A stretch of 64,000 nt of DNA from Rhodocollybia butyracea. Taxonomy: Eukaryota > Basidiomycota > Agaricomycetes > Agaricales > Omphalotaceae. Of the stretch, positions 60,976-64,000 are shown one piece after another. Under the pieces are notes generated by a model that did no database searches, was not told the DNA's origin, and saw only the letters and a program-made list of their open reading frames with translations. The DNA lies in contig JADNRY010000017.1 in the NCBI GenBank assembly GCA_015501585.1, forward strand, positions 310,001 to 374,000, read 5' to 3'. How positions within the stretch are numbered: the stretch's first letter is position 1; every line of letters starts with the position of its first letter. The translations under genes and the position numbers were made by a program.

Positions 60976-61237
60976 ATGTGTTTGTCCTCCATTATGATTA
61001 CCACCATCTTGTCTTCACACCCCAGGGGCTCCCAAAACGCTCCGACTGTAGAGACTTGCAATCTCACGTCTTCGCACTGTCTGGATGAGACCGATGCCAG
61101 TCTCAACAGCTCTCCGAAGTGTTGTCACTGTGGCTGGAGTGGCGGAGGTGAGTACAATCCCTTTTGCTGTCGGTGTAATCCTGTAACAGCGCATTTCATA
61201 TCTAGGACATGCCCCAAACTGCCCTTTCAAATCGTAG
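60976..61237 (+). CDS. Small Cys-rich protein with C-terminal CHC motif
   Basis: A possible two-exon gene of 67 residues: 60976-61147 and 61206-61237, joined by a 58-nt intron with GTGAGT and CTAG ends. It starts MCLSSIMITTILSSHPRGSQ and ends CCHCGWSGGGHAPNCPFKS. The Cys/His spacing C-x2-C-x6-H-x3-C could bind zinc. I have the impression that CGWRGxHAPxCPF-like ends recur in small basidiomycete proteins, but I could not check it. The first 13 residues are partly hydrophobic, too weak for a sure signal peptide. Exon 2 is only 32 nt. No neighbour gives a hint of function. Expression data would decide whether it is real. Confidence 0.45.
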
Positions 61238-62087
61238 AGGTTCCCTGTTCCGGAGAGGACTGGGACCTGTTACCCCCTCCCCAAGTACGTATTCAGAACT
61301 GTACCCTCGAATTTTAATTTGACGCCCTCTATGACAGTATATGCTGTCCTAAATTCAAGTCTCTATCCACCTTGCGTTCTGATATTGTTGTACTTTGTAT
61401 GATTCCTGCTTGCCTTGGCTCAGACATTCTTGTTTGGAGTTACCGCAGAGATGATCGTATACTTAATTGTTTGCCTGTGTACTATACTGGTATTTTGTTT
61501 TGACGTATGATAAGTTTGCAATCTTCTATTATGTACACTGGACGCAAACCGTGTAAGTCTTCTAGAAGAAAAGCAAAAGATAAGCCAGATGTGCCCACTG
61601 CTCGTATAGTATTAATCGAAGCTACGGGAAAGCCTGCCAAATGATGATCTAGTTGTGCGCATACATACTTTATACAATCATGATAACACAGTATATATTG
61701 CGCCGTTCCAGAGCTATTGACTGGAAACCGCCGCTCCAAACGTTTGGTTATTATATTGAGAAACGGGAAGTCTGAAGGGCGCTCGGTCTCCAAATGTAGC
61801 ACAATAGAAGTAGTGCAGTCATGTCGATAAGTACCAGCTGAGCTACTAGTAAATACACGCTAAATATAACACTGCTATCGTACCAGCTACAGTTTATTCA
61901 TCTGATTTTCGTGTTTTTATGAGTAACGACGGGTTACGACGCAGGAAGAGAAAAAAAGACACGGGCAACTATGATGCTCCACCGAAGTACCAGGATAGGG
62001 GTCCTACTACTTACTATTAAAAGACATTTGCATCCAATCGTATGGATCGCCATGGATCGTCAGAAAATATCATTATCCGCATACTTA
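61238..62087. other. Noncoding stretch
   Basis: It may include the 3' UTR of the small Cys-rich gene. Nothing else is supported. Confidence 0.4.
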
Positions 62088-62403
62088 CTAGCCTTGCGGG
62101 AAAGACTCAGACGAGTTCAAAAATATTGTTGATTGGACTCGGAGCTGGGAGCCCTGTTGGTTTCTAAACGTTGTACTTACACATATGATAAAACGGTGCT
62201 TTGTTGCCCCATTCGGGTAGGTAAACCGGACTAGAAACAACCGGGTTCTGTGCAACACGTTCCACAGTGCCACTGGTATTCAGGGTCATGGAAAAATTTA
62301 GCAAGTAGCTTGAAACGGGCGCTAAAGGCTGCTTGCGATCGCCGATGACCTCCATCAATTTAGACAACACTTCTGTGAAGAACAAGCTCGCTGTCCATGT
62401 CAA
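62088..62403 (-). pseudogene. C-terminal fragment of an unknown gene
   Basis: Two coding-like minus-strand pieces. The 5' piece reads TWTASLFFTEVLSKLMEVIG, DRKQPLAPVSSYLLNFSMTL, NTSGTVERVAQNPVVSSPVY and LPEWGNKAPFYHM, ending at a GTAAGT donor near 62181. After a short intron ending CAACAG, GSQLRVQSTIFLNSSESFPQ and a stop follow. It looks like the last two exons of a real gene, but upstream no complete frame was found. Similar EIIGD/EVIGN phrases occur at about 62780 and 63620. The family was not recognised. Confidence 0.4.
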
Positions 62404-64000
62404 TACCTTCTAGATATAGTTTCTAGGCACTGCGAATCAAACACTCTGGCGACCGGCTAAGGTCAGTGATACTAGAGTAGCGGCGAATGCTTCGTCGGTT
62501 GAACTTTACAGCGCAGAAGCATTCTCACTTGTCACAAACTTCACAGTTGACGCTGTTATGGGCAGATGATTATAATCATCGACTACCGCCTGACTTTATG
62601 CCAGATCCAAAGGCTCAAATCATCGACCACACTGGCTTCTTGGTTTCCAGGAACGAAAGCTCAAACCTGGACATTTTAAAGGACTGTGTGACTTTGCTGT
62701 ATCGAATGTTCAGAGCATACCTCTTCAAACAGAAAGCTAGCTGCGCTCTCTTATGGTCTCCGATGATCTCGACGAAATAAGTATCATTGTAAGTTCGAAC
62801 CTGCAATGGAACTACTCCAAGATGAAGTTGTACGCTTTCGGCTCTACCAGGGCCCTATAACTTCACAGGAACTCGACCACAATCACACAGATGCATGTTT
62901 AAGATGAAGGTATCTGAAAGCCGTTCATTACTCTGCACCGGAACCATGCTCCCCTTCAATGCTTCTGCGAAAGCGAGTTTCCTCTTACGAGAAGCTTCTC
63001 AGTATGGACTTGATCGTTCTCGATTCTGCAAGATGTATGGATCGGTCGTTTGGGTAAACAACATGTATGTATCAAGGTTCTGTGAATCTTCACACAACAT
63101 GGAGCCCGAGAAATCTCAGTGAACGTTCGTTAATCCTATATCAGCCTACATCGCTATTGATAATCAATGGAGGTAGCTTCATCACCCGAACAATCTAAGG
63201 TCGTTTCTCTATGATTGTGCCACGGCGACAGAGCATGATACGTCCGTTGGATAAGGACGGAACTCAAGTATGTGAGTTGATTTTTCTTCCTTTGGATGTG
63301 ACTGATGATTTACTGAGACTATTAACCACGTTGCAACAGTTTCCCCTTCAGCCTGACCTGACCGAAGTAGGCCAAGTACAGTCTTTCATCAGCCGAAAGT
63401 TATTCTTTGGACATACGATCATCGAATCATTCCAAAGAAAGGACATGTTTCGGAAAGAACAACAAATGTGGTGTTCGGATAGTTCGAGAATTTACCAGTG
63501 ATTTGTACGAGCCTGTCCCGCCGGTCGTGCGTGGAGAAAATTTCAAAGGGGCCACTGGTATCAATGATACTTTGGCATGAAGCTTATCGACGACCTCTAG
63601 CCGACTGTTTTTATTTCCGATGACTTCTGGATGTTACTGTAATACTAGCTGGTTTTTGGGCCATCAATAACAGATACACCCTCATTTCGATACTTAGCTT
63701 TACTATGCAAGGAATCCTCCGTGGCTGCCACCAAAATCTACTACCAATTCGACACCGTACCCTCCCTCAAGAGGTTCAACGAGATCTTTATGAGTTCGGG
63801 TGTACCGTGGTAAGGTGCGCTTGCCTACTTTCTGAAATTCTGTATAATTTCGCGAACTTGGCTGTTGAGCGGAAAATTTCACATTTTCATTGCAATCGAT
63901 GTACGCAATGGCGTCAGGACAAAGATATCCACGGGAGTGATACTCAATGAAAGTGTTCTATAAATCTTTTGTACCGCCGTGACATTTCTGGCCCGAACAG
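62404..64000. other. Eroded coding fragments
   Basis: Minus-strand pieces near 62806-62615 (TYFVEIIGDHKRAQLAFCLK), 63000-62890 (KRKLAFAEALKGSMVPVQSN) and 63640-63480 (PEVIGNKNSRLEVVD, then TSGPFEIFST in another frame) resemble the fragment at 62.1-62.4 kb. Stops and frame changes interrupt all of them. The window end may cut a related gene. Plus-strand open frames at 63211-63501 and 63705-63950 are unsupported. Confidence 0.3.

Overview
The window looks like nuclear DNA of a filamentous basidiomycete, most likely an Agaricomycete. Genes are broken by many short introns of about 45-80 nt with GT...AG ends and CTAAC/CTGAC-like branch sites. Families typical of these fungi are present: aryl-alcohol-oxidase-like GMC oxidoreductases, an AA9 LPMO, LysM and GH128 secreted proteins, F-box proteins and Zn2Cys6 regulators. 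No gene name could be checked against a database. All gene models were assembled by eye from reading frames, splice sites and comparison between paralogs in the window.

Layout. (1) 1-23.5 kb is a duplicated secreted-oxidase region. Two convergent pairs of class 3 lipase (+) and GMC oxidoreductase (-) form units about 7.4 kb apart (about 1.0-6.5 and 8.3-13.8 kb), with an F-box gene between them. A short-chain dehydrogenase (15.0-16.2 kb) and two more GMC genes (C and D), themselves a 3.8 kb tandem duplication, follow. The first lipase has a one-base deletion in its catalytic GHSLG region and is probably dead. (2) 23.7-28.4 kb holds two low-complexity hypothetical genes, an AA9 LPMO and a two-LysM secreted protein, the last two convergent. 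(3) 29.1-38.8 kb holds an MCM-binding protein (MCMBP), a 914-bp pogo/Tc1-like element with perfect terminal inverted repeats, a second F-box gene, and a large protein with about seven N-terminal membrane segments and a ~900-residue tail. (4) 39.3-50.3 kb holds a GPI-type GH128 glucanase, two tandem Zn2Cys6 transcription factors and a degenerate AAA/Mg-chelatase-like gene, all on the minus strand. (5) 50.7-58.2 kb holds a heavily glycosylated single-pass membrane protein, then VPS53 and Yippee, which are divergent across 64 bp. (6) 58.2-64 kb is gene-poor, with one small Cys-rich two-exon gene and eroded minus-strand coding fragments.

How the genes may work together. The lipase, GMC oxidase, SDR, LPMO, LysM and GH128 genes are secreted or metabolic functions suited to plant-litter or fungal-wall turnover. 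GMC oxidases make H2O2 that can feed LPMOs and peroxidases. MCMBP, VPS53 and Yippee are single-copy housekeeping genes that anchor the region. The accessory genes around them show repeated local duplication and decay.
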